Translations under genes and position numbers: made by a program | In this document: positions 5,487-5,791 of the stretch, piece after piece | Numbering within the stretch: position 1 is the first letter of the stretch | Layout of the letters: the number at the start of each line of letters is the position of its first letter | Assembly: GCA_022866195.1 (NCBI GenBank) | Contig: JALHUF010000414.1 | Span: 1 to 5,791 of the forward strand | Source of the DNA: Terriglobia bacterium | Lineage (GTDB): Bacteria; Acidobacteriota; Terriglobia; UBA7540 | DNA length: 5,791 bases | Reading direction: 5' to 3' | The notes under the pieces: generated by a model | The model's database searches: none | What the model saw: only the letters and a program-made list of their open reading frames with translations | What the model was told of the DNA's origin: nothing

Positions 5487-5771
5487 TCAAGGTATGTCGG
5501 GAGGCCCGTCGAACTCCAACCTGACCTCGAATCTGAGAGATGCAGCGTCCCTATATGCATCAACCAATCCGCTCCTGAACCCTTCGAGAGTTTTGTATTC
5601 ATGACTGTTTGGGGGCATCCTGCCCCCGGAGCAGTTGGAGTTGCAGCAACCGAAAGGCACTCCCTGCCATTCCTGCACAGGGTAAGCGCTTGTCGCGCCA
5701 CACTTGGTACAGCGGAGCACGACCGCTTGAATATCAGTCAGGCGTACAAACCAATGTCGTTCTGCTGTCAT
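5487..5771 (-). CDS. Small cysteine-rich protein, zinc-ribbon-like
   Basis: A 94-residue soluble protein of unknown function. Cysteines at 21, 24, 42, 43 and 47 form a CTKCG knuckle followed 17 residues later by CCNSNC, compatible with binding one zinc ion, though the second half is not a standard CxxC. The C-terminal half (58-86) is predicted helix then strand. No membrane segment is seen. The start at 5769-5771 is well supported by GAGGTGA (+ strand 5775-5781) 3 bases upstream. The gene is complete within the window and lies 67 bases upstream of the 22-residue-repeat gene on the same strand. It could be a small nucleic-acid-binding or adaptor protein, but nothing in the sequence proves this. 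Confidence 0.72.
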   Translation of the reverse strand: MTAERHWFVRLTDIQAVVLRCTKCGATSAYPVQEWQGVPFGCCNSNCSGGRMPPNSHEYKTLEGFRSGLVDAYRDAASLRFEVRLEFDGPPDIP

Positions 5772-5791
5772 AGGTCACCTCGCTTCTGAAG

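Noticed and set aside
5611..5627. Strong hairpin GGGGGCA-TCC-TGCCCCC
   Set aside because: It lies inside the small cysteine-rich coding sequence (glycine and proline codons) and has no T-run, so it is better explained by coding than as a terminator.

Overview
The window reads as a chromosomal, accessory-flavoured stretch from a moderately GC-rich soil- or sediment-type bacterium. The best guess is Acidobacteriota, or a related uncultured lineage. This rests on the style of the long APC permease, the 22-residue-repeat membrane protein, and a RAYT-type transposase relic with GTAG-headed hairpins. No marker gene fixes the taxonomy, so this is inference.

Layout. Positions 1-387 are non-coding. 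They hold a pair of inverted REP-like hairpins (12-91), a structured dyad (241-295) and a good sigma70 promoter (322-350). The promoter drives a ten-helix DMT/EamA transporter on the + strand (388-1335). This gene converges, across 30 bp, with a large APC-superfamily permease on the - strand (1366-3621), which carries a universal-stress-protein-like cytoplasmic domain and an extra helical tail. Upstream of the permease, 3622-4068 has no intact gene. It contains the N-terminal remnant of a REP-associated tyrosine transposase with its own promoter, and a perfect GTAG-headed hairpin next to it.

The most interesting segment is 4069-4764 on the - strand. A solo TIR-domain protein with the expected catalytic glutamate lies directly downstream of the broken C-terminal tail of an integron-type tyrosine recombinase. 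The TIR gene is lower in GC than its neighbours. It starts just after a GTTRRRY-type core and its stop codon lies inside an RYYYAAC-type core, the arrangement seen in integron gene cassettes. No complete attC fold was found, so the cassette reading is a hypothesis. The TIR gene has no recognisable sensor or partner in the window.

Further upstream on the - strand are a membrane-anchored protein with at least four exact-length 22-residue repeats (4799-5419) and a small cysteine-rich, zinc-ribbon-like protein (5487-5771). Both have strong Shine-Dalgarno sequences. Function is unknown for both.

Overall: two ordinary transporters on the left, then a scarred region with two mobile-element relics of different kinds (RAYT/REP and integron-type integrase) around a likely acquired TIR effector gene, then lineage-specific hypothetical genes on the right.
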